Source: Mycolicibacterium hippocampi
GTDB lineage: Bacteria > Actinomycetota > Actinomycetes > Mycobacteriales > Mycobacteriaceae
Length of the DNA stretch: 64,000 nucleotides
Direction of reading: 5' to 3'
NCBI RefSeq assembly: GCF_010723735.1
Contig: NZ_BLLB01000002.1
Location: 5,146,001 to 5,210,000 of the forward strand
The position numbers and the translations under genes were made by a program. The notes beneath the pieces are model-generated. The model was not told where the DNA came from and searched no databases. It was given only the letters and a program-made list of their open reading frames with translations. This document shows, one piece after another, positions 34,574 to 42,962 of the stretch (position 1 is the first letter of the stretch; each line of letters opens with the position of its first letter).

Positions 34574-35887
34574 CTAGAACTCCAGAAGGTTCTCCCGGAA
34601 TGTGCTGTGGTTGTAACCATCCCGGATCAGGCCCCGCCTACGCAGTGCAGGCGCGAGGCCATCGGCGATCTCGGCGATGTTGCGCCGGGTCACCGTCGGC
34701 GACAACAGGAACCCATCACCGCCGACCTCTTCCATGGCCTCCCCCATCTTCGCCGCCACCGTGTCCGGTGAGCCCACGAACGCCAGACCGGCATGGGTGT
34801 CGACGGTGGCGATGGCCTCGCGCAGCGTCTTACCGCGGGCACCTTCTATGAAGGTTCGCAACGTGCTCGTCTCGCCGTTGCCCCAGACGTCGGGCACCTC
34901 TTTGTCGAGATCGAAAGTGGAGAAGTCGAATTCACCACCAGAGGTGTAACTAAGTCCCCAGAGCGCCTTTTCGATCGCGTGGTCGCTCCACCGCGCGGCC
35001 TTCATGTCCTCTTCGCGGGCCTGCGCGACGCGGTCGCTGTCGCCGAGGACCGGGTCGATCAGGAAGAGGATCTTCAGCGTGGCGGGATCTCGGCCGTACT
35101 CCGTCATCCGGCGGTGCATGTCCTGGCGGAATGCCTTCATCTGCTCGATGCTGGTGCCGTGCGCGAGCATCGACTCCGCGTACTTCGCGGCCAGGTCCCG
35201 CCCCGCCGGCGAAGCACCCGCCTGTACGATCACCGGACGTCGCTGCGGGCCGGGAATGGTGTTCAGCGGGCCCCGGGTGCGGAAATGCTTGCCCTCGAAG
35301 TCGACCGTGTGCACCTTCCTGTGGTCGGCATACCGGGGGGTCTCCTGGTCCACCAGGACCGCACCCTCGTCCCACGAATCCCAGAGTGCGCCAACCGCTT
35401 CCATCCATTCCTTGGCCATCCCGTAGCGGTCGGCGTGCAGCATCAGCTCGTCGTAGCCGTACTGCTGGGCAGCACGCGCGGAACTGCCGGTGACCACATT
35501 GAGGCCCACTCTGCCGTCCGTGAGGTGGTCGAGGGTGGTCATCGTCCGGGCCGCCATGTACGGGTGGTAGAAGCTGGTCGACAGCGTGACGGCGATGCCG
35601 ATGTGTTCGGTGCGTTGCGTCAGCAGCGGAATCAGCGGTACCGGATCGCACTTCGGGGCGAGCAGACCGTACTTCAGCGTGGTCTCCATCGACCGGCCAT
35701 AGGCGTCTTCGACCATGCTGGTGTCCTCGACCAGCAGGTAGTCGAACCGGGCCCGTTCCAGCGAGGCGGCCAGGTCGACGAACAGATCGCCCTTCATCCA
35801 GTCGTGTCCGGTGCTGCCCGCCCACGGGTCCATTGCCCAGGTCTGCACGCTGAAACCGCTGCCCAAGAACCAGCCCAGATGAAACAT
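34574..35887 (-). CDS. FMN-dependent monooxygenase, NtaA/SnaA/DszA family (copy 8)
   Basis: 437 residues from ATG 35887, chosen because AGGAGG lies six nt upstream; GTG 35893 would touch that site. It has MFHLGWFLGSGFSVQTW, GLNVVTGSSARAAQQYG, RGPLNTIPGPQRRPVIVQAGASPAGRDLAAKYAESM and NGETSTLRTFIEG. The central motif differs from both other subgroups, so it is the most divergent paralog in the window. It is followed downstream by the copy-3 binding protein, which has its own motif. It is the rightmost monooxygenase of the island. Confidence 0.86.
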   Translation of the reverse strand: MFHLGWFLGSGFSVQTWAMDPWAGSTGHDWMKGDLFVDLAASLERARFDYLLVEDTSMVEDAYGRSMETTLKYGLLAPKCDPVPLIPLLTQRTEHIGIAVTLSTSFYHPYMAARTMTTLDHLTDGRVGLNVVTGSSARAAQQYGYDELMLHADRYGMAKEWMEAVGALWDSWDEGAVLVDQETPRYADHRKVHTVDFEGKHFRTRGPLNTIPGPQRRPVIVQAGASPAGRDLAAKYAESMLAHGTSIEQMKAFRQDMHRRMTEYGRDPATLKILFLIDPVLGDSDRVAQAREEDMKAARWSDHAIEKALWGLSYTSGGEFDFSTFDLDKEVPDVWGNGETSTLRTFIEGARGKTLREAIATVDTHAGLAFVGSPDTVAAKMGEAMEEVGGDGFLLSPTVTRRNIAEIADGLAPALRRRGLIRDGYNHSTFRENLLEF

Positions 35888-35958
35888 CAGCACCTCCTAC
35901 AGGTGCTTCAATCTGGCGCGTTGTTGTTTCCGGCCGGCGCAGCACACGCTTCGGCTGC

Positions 35959-35967
35959 ATTACGCCG
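35959..35967 (-). promoter_or_regulatory. Island motif copy 9 (CGGCGTAAT)
   Basis: Minus-strand CCGGCGTAATGCA, 72 nt upstream of the ATG at 35887. It is the last copy seen; none was noticed from here to the right edge. Confidence 0.55.
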
Positions 35968-35991
35968 GCGCCGTCACCGGGTGCTCGGGTG

Positions 35992-36708
35992 CTAGACGCC
36001 GAACATCGGCGGCAGCGCAAGCACCATCACCAGGCCCCAGAAGAAGTGGGTGAGCATCGGTGCGAGCACTCCGCCGGTCGCCCGGCGTTCGAACGCACAG
36101 ACCGTGCCGAGGACGATGGCGGCGAAGCCGAGCATGGGGTTGCCCGTGGTCGCGGCCGTGGCGATCACGTACAGCACGGTCGACACGATGACGGGGTGGT
36201 ACTTCGCGAGCGCGGTGTAGACGGCGCCGCGGAAGAACATCTCCTCGGCCAGCCCGTTGACAACGGTGATGAAGACGATGAGCAGCAACGGGCCGGCTGT
36301 GGAGTATTCCAGCACTCGGGTGATGTACTCCCGCACGCCGGGAATCTGGCGGGCGACGAGCCCGCCGACCACGAAGGCGGCGCCGAGGGCCAACCCGACG
36401 AGGGTACCGGTGATGACCGGGCGCTGGTTGCGCCCCCGGAAGCACACGTGCCCGAGGTGCAGCGGGCCGGACGCGAATGCCCCGACCGCCCAGACCCCGG
36501 CCAGCGCGAGCGTGAGCCAGATGAACGAATCGTCACCGGGGGGCCGGCTCAGCGAGTAGCCGAGCAACACGGCGCCGATCAGCAGGACGACCGACACGAC
36601 GATCTTGCGCCGGCGGATCACCGACGGCCACTCGTTGTACGGGGCCGCCCGATTGCGCGCGATCTGGATGAACTCGCCCGGCAAACCGGTGCGGGTCGGT
36701 GACGTCAC
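35992..36708 (-). CDS. CPBP-family intramembrane protease (CAAX prenyl protease-like)
   Basis: 238 residues from GTG 36708, which overlaps the stop of the upstream gene (GTGA) and has GGGGAG upstream. It has several membrane helices and the family motifs NGLAEEMFFRG (EExxxR, metal and catalytic Glu) and LTHFFWG (His box). Bacterial members cleave or process membrane peptides or proteins; many have no known substrate. It is coupled to the NAD-binding epimerase-like gene at 36705. Confidence 0.75.
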   Translation of the reverse strand: MTSPTRTGLPGEFIQIARNRAAPYNEWPSVIRRRKIVVSVVLLIGAVLLGYSLSRPPGDDSFIWLTLALAGVWAVGAFASGPLHLGHVCFRGRNQRPVITGTLVGLALGAAFVVGGLVARQIPGVREYITRVLEYSTAGPLLLIVFITVVNGLAEEMFFRGAVYTALAKYHPVIVSTVLYVIATAATTGNPMLGFAAIVLGTVCAFERRATGGVLAPMLTHFFWGLVMVLALPPMFGV

Positions 36709-37853
36709 GCGGGACTCCCCTTCGGCACCAGGCCGATCACGGTGTCCAGCCCGGCGCGAGCCGCACCCGCCACCGGACCTGGTACGAGCCCGAGCAGGCC
36801 CAGTACCGGCCGCACCACCGACGGCGTCACCGCACTGGCGATCTGCCGCAGCCGCCGGGTGTCGCCCCCGGCCCACTGGGGATCGGTGTCGGCGAGGTGA
36901 TGGACGTCGGCGAGCGCGTTCACCGGACGCCGGTGCGGGCTCGCGACGGCCCGGCACATCGCGTCCTCAACACCGAGCAGCCCGCCGGGCGGCTCCGCGA
37001 CGTGGTCGGCTATACCGAGCTTCGAGGCCATCATCGGGTGATCCAGCGATTCGATGAGATCCCCGGCGAGGCCACCGGGCACCGGCAGCACCGCCCCACT
37101 GACCCACGACACCAGGCAGGTCTCGACGCCGTACACCGCCACCGGCGCGCGCCAGATGCCCGCCACCCGCGCGTAGGTCTGCAGCAGGTCTCCGTAGGTG
37201 GTGGTCTCAGGACCTGCGATGTCGTACGCACCGGCCGGCACGGCGTCGACGTCGGCCGCCGCAACCAGGTAGTGCAGCACGTCGCGGATCGAAATCGGGT
37301 CGATCGGGTTGGCCGACCAGTCGGGCATCGGCAACAGCAGGAACCTGTCGGCGACGTACCGCAGCATCTCGAACGACGTCGAACCCGCCCCGAAGATCAT
37401 GGCTGCGCCCAGCCACACCACGTCGGGCCCACCGTCGACGGTCAGCGCCTCTGCGACCTCGGCTCGACTCGTCAGGTGCTCGGACAGCGACTCGTCGTCG
37501 GGTACGAAGCCACCGAGATAGACGATGCGCCGCACCCCCGCCTCCTTGGCCGCGGCCGCGACGTTGGCGGCGGCGCGATTGTCGGCTTCGCGGAATCCGG
37601 GCTCCCCGATGCCGTGAACCAGGTAGTAGACAACATCGATCTTTCCGGCATCGGCGAAGGCCTGACGCGCCGAATCCCGGTCGTGAGCATCCAGCTCCAC
37701 CGTCGAGACGTCGTCGCGCCAACCGAAATCGTCGAACCGCCCGGGGTGGCGACTCGCGGTGACCACGTCATGGCCGTCGGCGAGCAACGCGGTGACAAGG
37801 CGCGAGCCGATGTATCCGGTCGCACCGGTGACGAGTGTCCGCACGGGTTTCAC
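36705..37853 (-). CDS. NAD(P)-binding epimerase/atypical SDR
   Basis: 382 residues from GTG 37853; GTG 37844 is an alternative, and both give VRTLVTGATGYIGSRL, the Rossmann GxxGxxG loop, close to the N-terminus. Segments such as RRIVYLGGFVPDD and FEMLRYVADRFLLLPMPDW fit the NmrA/complex I 39-kDa-like atypical SDR group, which often lacks a full YxxxK triad. A roughly 100-residue C-terminal part is not part of the Rossmann core. Substrate unknown. The downstream CAAX-type protease gene overlaps its stop. Confidence 0.68.
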   Translation of the reverse strand: MKPVRTLVTGATGYIGSRLVTALLADGHDVVTASRHPGRFDDFGWRDDVSTVELDAHDRDSARQAFADAGKIDVVYYLVHGIGEPGFREADNRAAANVAAAAKEAGVRRIVYLGGFVPDDESLSEHLTSRAEVAEALTVDGGPDVVWLGAAMIFGAGSTSFEMLRYVADRFLLLPMPDWSANPIDPISIRDVLHYLVAAADVDAVPAGAYDIAGPETTTYGDLLQTYARVAGIWRAPVAVYGVETCLVSWVSGAVLPVPGGLAGDLIESLDHPMMASKLGIADHVAEPPGGLLGVEDAMCRAVASPHRRPVNALADVHHLADTDPQWAGGDTRRLRQIASAVTPSVVRPVLGLLGLVPGPVAGAARAGLDTVIGLVPKGSPA

Positions 37854-37893
37854 GGTACGGCTGTACCCGGAGCCCTCCCGTCCGGAACCCGTT

Positions 37894-38430
37894 TCAGGCG
37901 TTGCCTGCATCACGGTGCAGCTTGACCAGCTCCTGATACAGCTGCGCGTTCGTCCGGAGGTTGGCGACTTCGTCGTCGCTGAGCTCACGGCGCACCTTGC
38001 CCGGAACCCCGGCCACCATCGACCGCGGCGGGATCACCGCACCCTGGGGCACCACCGCGCCGGCCGCGACCAGCGATCCGGCCCCGATGCTGGCGCCGTT
38101 GAGCACCACCGCCCCCATGCCGATCAGCGAGTCGTCCTCGACGGTGCAGCCGTGCAACACCGCGTTGTGCCCGACGCTGACGCCCGCGCCGATACGGGCG
38201 GGAAAGCCGGGGTCCACGTGAATCGTCACCCCGTCCTGGATGTTGGTGCCCGCACCGATCTCGATGGGTTCGGCCTCGGCCCGCAGGATGGCCCCGTACC
38301 AGGCGCTCGACCCGGCCGCCATGGTGACGCGGCCGATCAGGGTGGCGTTCGGCGCCACCCAGCTCTGTGGGTGGAGTTGGGGCGTGTGCCCGGCAATGGG
38401 CAGGATCAGCGGCTCGACCATGGCCGCCAT
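37894..38430 (-). CDS. Gamma-class carbonic anhydrase-like hexapeptide protein
   Basis: 178 residues; ATG 38430 or ATG 38421, neither with a strong ribosome site. It is a left-handed beta-helix built from hexapeptide repeats (IGRVTM, IGAGTN, IGAGVS, IGMGAV, IGAGSL). The three zinc-type histidines appear as VTIHVD, VGHNAV and LHGC, the pattern of gamma carbonic anhydrases (CaiE/PaaY/YrdA relatives). Activity may be hydration of CO2 or thioester hydrolysis. Its end is 41 nt from the epimerase-like start, so they may form an operon. Confidence 0.78.
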   Translation of the reverse strand: MAAMVEPLILPIAGHTPQLHPQSWVAPNATLIGRVTMAAGSSAWYGAILRAEAEPIEIGAGTNIQDGVTIHVDPGFPARIGAGVSVGHNAVLHGCTVEDDSLIGMGAVVLNGASIGAGSLVAAGAVVPQGAVIPPRSMVAGVPGKVRRELSDDEVANLRTNAQLYQELVKLHRDAGNA

Positions 38431-38485
38431 CGTAGGACCGAGGCCGGGTGAGGAACGACCGCACGCAACGTGCGATCCTCACGTC

Positions 38486-39445
38486 GTGACAACACCATCC
38501 GCACCGTCGGCGTCCGAGTTGGCCCAGGGAGTCGACCTGACCGGCAAGACCTGTGTGATCACCGGCGCGTCCTCCGGACTGGGACGTGAGTCGGCCAGGG
38601 CACTGGCTGCCACCGGAGCCCACGTGGTCCTCGCGGCCCGCGATCAGGCGAGCGTCGACAAGACGACGTCGTGGGTGCTCGAGCAGGTACCCGGTGCGCA
38701 ACTGTCGACAATCCACCTCGATCTGGCCTCGCTGGCCAGCGTCGCGTCCGCGGCCGCCGAGATCCAGTACCTCACCCCCGCGGTGCACGTGTTGATGAAC
38801 AACGCCGGAGTGATGTTCACGCCTTTCGGCCGCACCGTGGAGGGATTCGAAACACATTTCGGCACAAACCATCTGGGCCACTTCGAACTGACCAGAGCGC
38901 TGCTGCCGACGCTGGTCGCCGCCGACGGCGCCCGGGTCGTCAACCTGTCGTCCGAGGCGCACCGGATGGGCGACGTCGACCTCGAGGACCCCAACTGGGA
39001 ACACCGCGAGTACGACAAGTTCGTCGCCTACGGCGCGTCCAAGACCGCGAACGTGCTGCATGCCGTCGAGCTCGACCGAAGGCTGCGCGACAACGGGGTG
39101 CGGGCTTTTGCCGTGCACCCGGGGATAGTGGCGACCCAACTGGCCCGCCACATGGCCAAGGCGGACTTCGCCCGCCTGGGCGCGGTGCCGTCGGTGGAAG
39201 CCAACCCCGACGCGCGGCGCGTCGATGTCACCCGTGATTTCACGACCCCCGAATACGGTGCCGCGACACAGGTGTGGGCAGCGGTCAGCGACGAGCTGGA
39301 CGGACAGGGCGGGGCGTATCTGTCCGACTGCCGGATCAGCGCCGCAGCGTCCTACGCAGTCGACGAATCCCGCGCGCTGGCGCTGTGGGACCTCTCGGAG
39401 CAACTCTGCGCACCCGGAGCGGCCGCACTAGGCTCGAGCGTGTGA
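38486..39445 (+). CDS. Short-chain dehydrogenase/reductase (retinol dehydrogenase-like)
   Basis: 319 residues from GTG 38486. The frame is open upstream to 38240 but runs over the divergent carbonic anhydrase gene. It is a classical-to-extended SDR: TGASSGLG (NADP loop), NNAG, NLSSEAHRM (catalytic Ser) and YGASK (Tyr and Lys of the active site). The long insertion and the WEHREYDKFVAYGASK segment match the mycobacterial retinol-dehydrogenase/WWOX-like group. It should oxidise or reduce a hydrophobic alcohol or ketone. A TetR gene starts 13 nt downstream. Confidence 0.8.
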   Translation: MTTPSAPSASELAQGVDLTGKTCVITGASSGLGRESARALAATGAHVVLAARDQASVDKTTSWVLEQVPGAQLSTIHLDLASLASVASAAAEIQYLTPAVHVLMNNAGVMFTPFGRTVEGFETHFGTNHLGHFELTRALLPTLVAADGARVVNLSSEAHRMGDVDLEDPNWEHREYDKFVAYGASKTANVLHAVELDRRLRDNGVRAFAVHPGIVATQLARHMAKADFARLGAVPSVEANPDARRVDVTRDFTTPEYGAATQVWAAVSDELDGQGGAYLSDCRISAAASYAVDESRALALWDLSEQLCAPGAAALGSSV

Positions 39446-39458
39446 TCTGGACCGGTGG

Positions 39459-40070
39459 ATGAGCGGCGCGGCCGAACCGGCGCGCGAGTCATCCGCGAAG
39501 GTCATCTACCTGCGGTCCTACGGAGAGCGGGACCGCGACGACCATGACGTGGTCGGGCGCGTGCTGGATGCGACGGTCGAGATGCTTCGCACGGCCGCAT
39601 TCGTCGACCTGACCACCCGCGACCTCGCAGAACACGCGTGCGTGCCCCACGCCGAGTTGGGCGTGTACTTCAGGTCCAAGGCCGCCATCGTCGCCGAGGT
39701 GTACCTGGGCCTGCTGCGTGAGGCACCGCTGACCGTCGACGTCGAGCAGCCGGCGCGGGAGCGCGTGATCGCGCTGTTTCACCAGCTGGTGATGCTGGTC
39801 GCTGATGAGCCGGAACTGGCCGCAGCCTGTTCGAGCGCGATGATCTCCAATGAGCCCTCGGTGCGGGCCGTCCGCCGGCGCATCCACGCCGAGCTGCACC
39901 GGCGGGTCCGCGCTGCGTTGCGTTCGGACGCCTGGCCGGAGGTCGCCGAGACGCTCGAGTTCAGCTTGGTGGGCGCGATGGTGCAGGCCAGTTCGGGCTC
40001 GTCGACGTTTCCCGAGGCCGCTGACGAGCTGGCCGGCGTGGTGGCCGCGCTGCTGCCCGAGGATTCCTGA
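39459..40070 (+). CDS. TetR-family regulator
   Basis: 203 residues from ATG 39459. The N-terminal helix-turn-helix spans VVGRVLDATVEMLRTAAFVDLTTRDLAEHACVPHAELGVYFRSKAAIVAEVYLGLL, which is clear for the family; an extra 30-residue arm precedes it. The C-terminal domain is helical with no recognised ligand class. It is probably cotranscribed with the SDR gene and may control it. Moderate confidence in family, none in ligand. Confidence 0.75.
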   Translation: MSGAAEPARESSAKVIYLRSYGERDRDDHDVVGRVLDATVEMLRTAAFVDLTTRDLAEHACVPHAELGVYFRSKAAIVAEVYLGLLREAPLTVDVEQPARERVIALFHQLVMLVADEPELAAACSSAMISNEPSVRAVRRRIHAELHRRVRAALRSDAWPEVAETLEFSLVGAMVQASSGSSTFPEAADELAGVVAALLPEDS

Positions 40071-40164
40071 GCTCGTCGCACTCCCTGCGGCGCAGTCCCG
40101 ACTTGGCCGTTGTCAATTTGTGCACATACCATGCCAGGCGACCTGAATAGCTGAGGAGCAGAAC

Positions 40165-40908
40165 GTGAAGACCCACACCAGCAAGGCCATCGGCGTAGCT
40201 GTGAGTGCCGCCGCTATCGTCCTGTCGGTTCCGCTGGCAGTCAACGCCTACGCCGAGCCCACCACGACCCCGGTCGCCGAGATCCCCGATCCGCAGGGAC
40301 CTGAGTGCGGGCCCTTCAAGGAAGCTGTGCCCAACTGGAAGGGCCTGGCCAACCTGCCGGTCAGCACCGCGCTGGCCAGCATCCCCGAAGTCAGCACCTT
40401 CAGCCAGGCGATCTCCGGTCAGGTGAACCCTGCCGTCAACGTCGCCTCGGTGTTCGACAACGGTCCCTACGTGATGTTCGCACCCACCAATGAGGCCTTC
40501 GCGGCACTGCCGCCCGAGCAGTTGGAGATGCTGCGCACCGATCCGGCGGCACTGACCCGGCTGGTGTACTACCACGCGTTCCTCGGCCTGCTGGGCCCCG
40601 ACGACGTGAAGGGCCAACGCCCCACCCAGGAGGGCACCGAGATCGAGGTGACCGGCTCGGGTGGTGACGTCGAGGTCAACGAGACCACGAAGGTGCTCTG
40701 CGGCGGTATCCAGGCGCAGAACGCCCGCGTCTACATCGTCGACGCCGTGCTCGATCCGGCGCTGGCCCCGGCACCGATCACCCCGTCGACGACGAGCTCG
40801 ACGGAGACCACCACGACCGAGACGACCGAGACCTCGGCTCCGACACCGACCGAATCACTGCCCGCGGAGTCGCCGGTGTCCCCGGCCGCCGAAGCACCCA
40901 TCAGCTGA
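40165..40908 (+). CDS. Secreted fasciclin-domain protein, MPT70-like
   Basis: 247 residues from GTG 40165, with GAGGAG upstream. A signal peptide of about 30 residues (SAAAIVLSVPLAVNAYA) precedes one FAS1 domain (about 60-205). That domain contains VFAPTNEAFAALP-type and LVYYHAFLG segments and ends in VYIVDAVLDPA. Two cysteines (C48 and a second near residue 180) could form the disulfide seen in MPT70/MPT83. The last 40 residues are rich in T, S, P and E, a likely wall-spanning or glycosylated tail. Not a lipoprotein. Probably exported and cell-wall associated. Confidence 0.82.
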   Translation: MKTHTSKAIGVAVSAAAIVLSVPLAVNAYAEPTTTPVAEIPDPQGPECGPFKEAVPNWKGLANLPVSTALASIPEVSTFSQAISGQVNPAVNVASVFDNGPYVMFAPTNEAFAALPPEQLEMLRTDPAALTRLVYYHAFLGLLGPDDVKGQRPTQEGTEIEVTGSGGDVEVNETTKVLCGGIQAQNARVYIVDAVLDPALAPAPITPSTTSSTETTTTETTETSAPTPTESLPAESPVSPAAEAPIS

Positions 40909-40910
40909 CC

Positions 40911-40960
40911 GCGATTCGGCGTAGTCGGTCATGCTGAGCGTGACCAACTACGCCCGATCC
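40911..40960. terminator. Strong hairpin between convergent genes
   Basis: GGCGTAGTCGGTCA (40918-40931), a 9-nt loop, and TGACCAACTACGCC (40941-40954) form a 14-bp stem with one mismatch. It lies between the fasciclin gene and the convergent acyl-CoA dehydrogenase gene. The lower stem may extend further. There is no T-tract; it is probably a bidirectional terminator. Confidence 0.6.
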
Positions 40961-40965
40961 GCCGG

Positions 40966-42120
40966 TCAGAGGCCCAGGTCGCGGCCGATGATCTCTTTCA
41001 TGATCTCGGTGGTGCCACCGAAGATGGTCTGGATGCGGGAGTCCACGTAGTCACGGGCCACCCGGTACTCCATCATGTAGCCGTAGCCGCCGTGCAGCTG
41101 CACACAGTTGTCGATCACCTTCTTGGCGGTCTCGGTGGCCCACCACTTGGCCTTGGCGGCCTCGACCGCGGTCAGCTCACCGTCGACGACGCCCTGCAGG
41201 CACCGGTCGATGTACTGCTCGGTGACGTCGAGTTCGGTGTCCATCTCGGCCAGCAGGAACCGGTTGTGTTGGAAGCTGCCGATCGATTGCCCGAACGCCT
41301 TGCGGTCCTTGGCGTACTGCACTGTCTGTCGCCAGGTTTCGCGGGCGCCGGCGATCGCCGAGATGGCGATCGAGAGCCGCTCCGACGGCAGGTTGGTCAT
41401 CAGGTGGTAGAAGCCGCGGCCCTCTTTGCCCAGCACATTGGCCGCCGGCACCCGGACGTTCTCGAAGTGCAACTCGGAGGTGTCCTGGGCGTGCAGACCC
41501 ATCTTGTCGAGCTTGCGACCGCGGCTGAACCCCTCCATGTCGCGCTCGACGACCAGCAGCGAGAAGCCCTTGTGCCCGGCCTCGGGATCGGTACGGGCGA
41601 CCACGACAACCAGGTCGCAGTTGATGCCCGACGAGATGAACGTCTTGGACCCGTTGAGGATCCAGTCTGCGTCCTCTCCTGAACCGTCGCGCACCGCCGT
41701 GGTGCGGATGCCCGCCAGGTCACTGCCGGCGCCCGGTTCGGTCATCGCGATCGCGATGATGGTCTCACCGCTGACGATGCCGGGCAGCCAACGCTTCTTC
41801 TGCTCCTCGTTGGACAGATCCTTGAAATACGGTGCGACGACGTCGTTGTGCAGACTCAGGGCGGGTCCGGCGACACCGGCCTTGGCCATCTCCTCGTCGA
41901 TGACGGCGTTGAACCGGAAATCGTCGGTGCCACCGCCGCCGTACTCCTCGGGCATGTTGAACCCGATCAGCCCGTGCTTGCCGGCGGCCACGTAGGCCGA
42001 CCGGTCGACGAGACGATCGGCCTCCCACTTCTCGGCGTTCGGAACCAGTTCGCTCTCGATGTACCCGCGCACGGTGTCGCGGAACGCCTCGTGCTCGGCG
42101 TCGTAGATCAGTCGTTTCAT
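40966..42120 (-). CDS. Acyl-CoA dehydrogenase
   Basis: 384 residues from ATG 42120. It shows the FAD-dependent ACAD fold: IAIAMTEPGAGSDLAGIRTTA (flavin and substrate loop), ISSGINCDLVVVVARTD, and near the C-terminus LHGGYGYMMEYRVARDYVD with FGGTTEIMKEIIGRDL, which carries the expected catalytic Glu. It oxidises an acyl-CoA to the 2-enoyl-CoA in the cytosol. It is the third gene of a thiolase-crotonase-dehydrogenase operon. Chain-length preference cannot be read from the sequence. Confidence 0.88.
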   Translation of the reverse strand: MKRLIYDAEHEAFRDTVRGYIESELVPNAEKWEADRLVDRSAYVAAGKHGLIGFNMPEEYGGGGTDDFRFNAVIDEEMAKAGVAGPALSLHNDVVAPYFKDLSNEEQKKRWLPGIVSGETIIAIAMTEPGAGSDLAGIRTTAVRDGSGEDADWILNGSKTFISSGINCDLVVVVARTDPEAGHKGFSLLVVERDMEGFSRGRKLDKMGLHAQDTSELHFENVRVPAANVLGKEGRGFYHLMTNLPSERLSIAISAIAGARETWRQTVQYAKDRKAFGQSIGSFQHNRFLLAEMDTELDVTEQYIDRCLQGVVDGELTAVEAAKAKWWATETAKKVIDNCVQLHGGYGYMMEYRVARDYVDSRIQTIFGGTTEIMKEIIGRDLGL

Positions 42121-42152
42121 TCCGATTCCCTAACTCGGTTGGCTTACTTGGC

Positions 42153-42962
42153 TTACTTGGCCTTCCATACAGGCGGTCTTTTCTGCGCGAACGCCAGAGG
42201 GCCTTCCCTGGCGTCTTCCGTCGCGAACACGGTCGCCACCTCACGCATGGTTCGCGACCATCCGGGCTCGTCGGCGGCCACGACACCGTCGTCGGCACCG
42301 ACGGCCACCCGCTTGCTGGCCTGAACGGCCAGCGGCGCGTTGACGGTGATGCGCTGGGCCAGTGCCAGCGCGGCGTCGAGCTCGGTCCCGTCGGGAACCA
42401 CGTCGTTGATCAGGCCCCACTTGAGCGCCTCGGCGGAGGTGATCGGCTCGCCGGTGAACATCAGCTCCAGCGCGACCTTGCGCGGGAGTTGGTCGACGAT
42501 GCGGAAGACACCGCCGGCGGCGGCGATCAGACCCCGCTTCACCTCGGGTAGACCGAATTTGGCGCTCTCGCCGGCGACGACGAGGTCGCTGGCGAGTGCG
42601 AGTTCGGTGCCACCGCCGAGCGCGGTGCCGTTGACCGCGGCGATGGTGGGCTTGTCGATGAAATGGCGGACGTAGCCTGCGAACCCCCACTTGGGGCGGT
42701 CGGGGTGACCGATGTTCTCACCCTTGGACAGCGCCTTGAGGTCGGCCCCGGCGCAGAAGGACTTGTCCCCCGCACCGGTGATGACGACCGCCCAGACGTC
42801 CGGGTCCCGCTGCGCCTCGTCCATCGCGTCGCCGACCGCCACGCTGACCGCGCTGTTGATGGCGTTGCGCGCCTCGGGCCGGTTGATCGTGATGACCATG
42901 ACGTTGCCCCGGCGCTCGACGAGAGCGCCCGGGGCATCGGCTACCCGAGATTCAGAAGTCAC
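42153..42962 (-). CDS. Enoyl-CoA hydratase/isomerase (crotonase family)
   Basis: 269 residues from GTG 42962, which overlaps the thiolase stop (GTGA); the frame is open far upstream only as an overlap of the thiolase gene. The crotonase fold has GDKSFCAGADLKAL (first oxyanion loop), NGTALGGGTELALASDLVVAG (second loop) and PEVKRGLIAAAGG, in which the Glu of the GLPE segment aligns with a catalytic position. It hydrates or isomerises enoyl-CoA. It sits between the thiolase and dehydrogenase genes and is cotranscribed with them. Confidence 0.88.
   Translation of the reverse strand: MTSESRVADAPGALVERRGNVMVITINRPEARNAINSAVSVAVGDAMDEAQRDPDVWAVVITGAGDKSFCAGADLKALSKGENIGHPDRPKWGFAGYVRHFIDKPTIAAVNGTALGGGTELALASDLVVAGESAKFGLPEVKRGLIAAAGGVFRIVDQLPRKVALELMFTGEPITSAEALKWGLINDVVPDGTELDAALALAQRITVNAPLAVQASKRVAVGADDGVVAADEPGWSRTMREVATVFATEDAREGPLAFAQKRPPVWKAK

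Noticed and set aside
1..35967. Flavin (FMN) riboswitch for the flavin-linked genes
   Set aside because: I looked in the leaders of the RibBA-like and reductase genes; the spaces are too short and no conserved FMN aptamer boxes are visible.
1..36000. Transposon or prophage as carrier of the island
   Set aside because: No transposase, integrase, terminal repeats or tRNA-like target was seen, so I do not claim horizontal transfer by a specific element.
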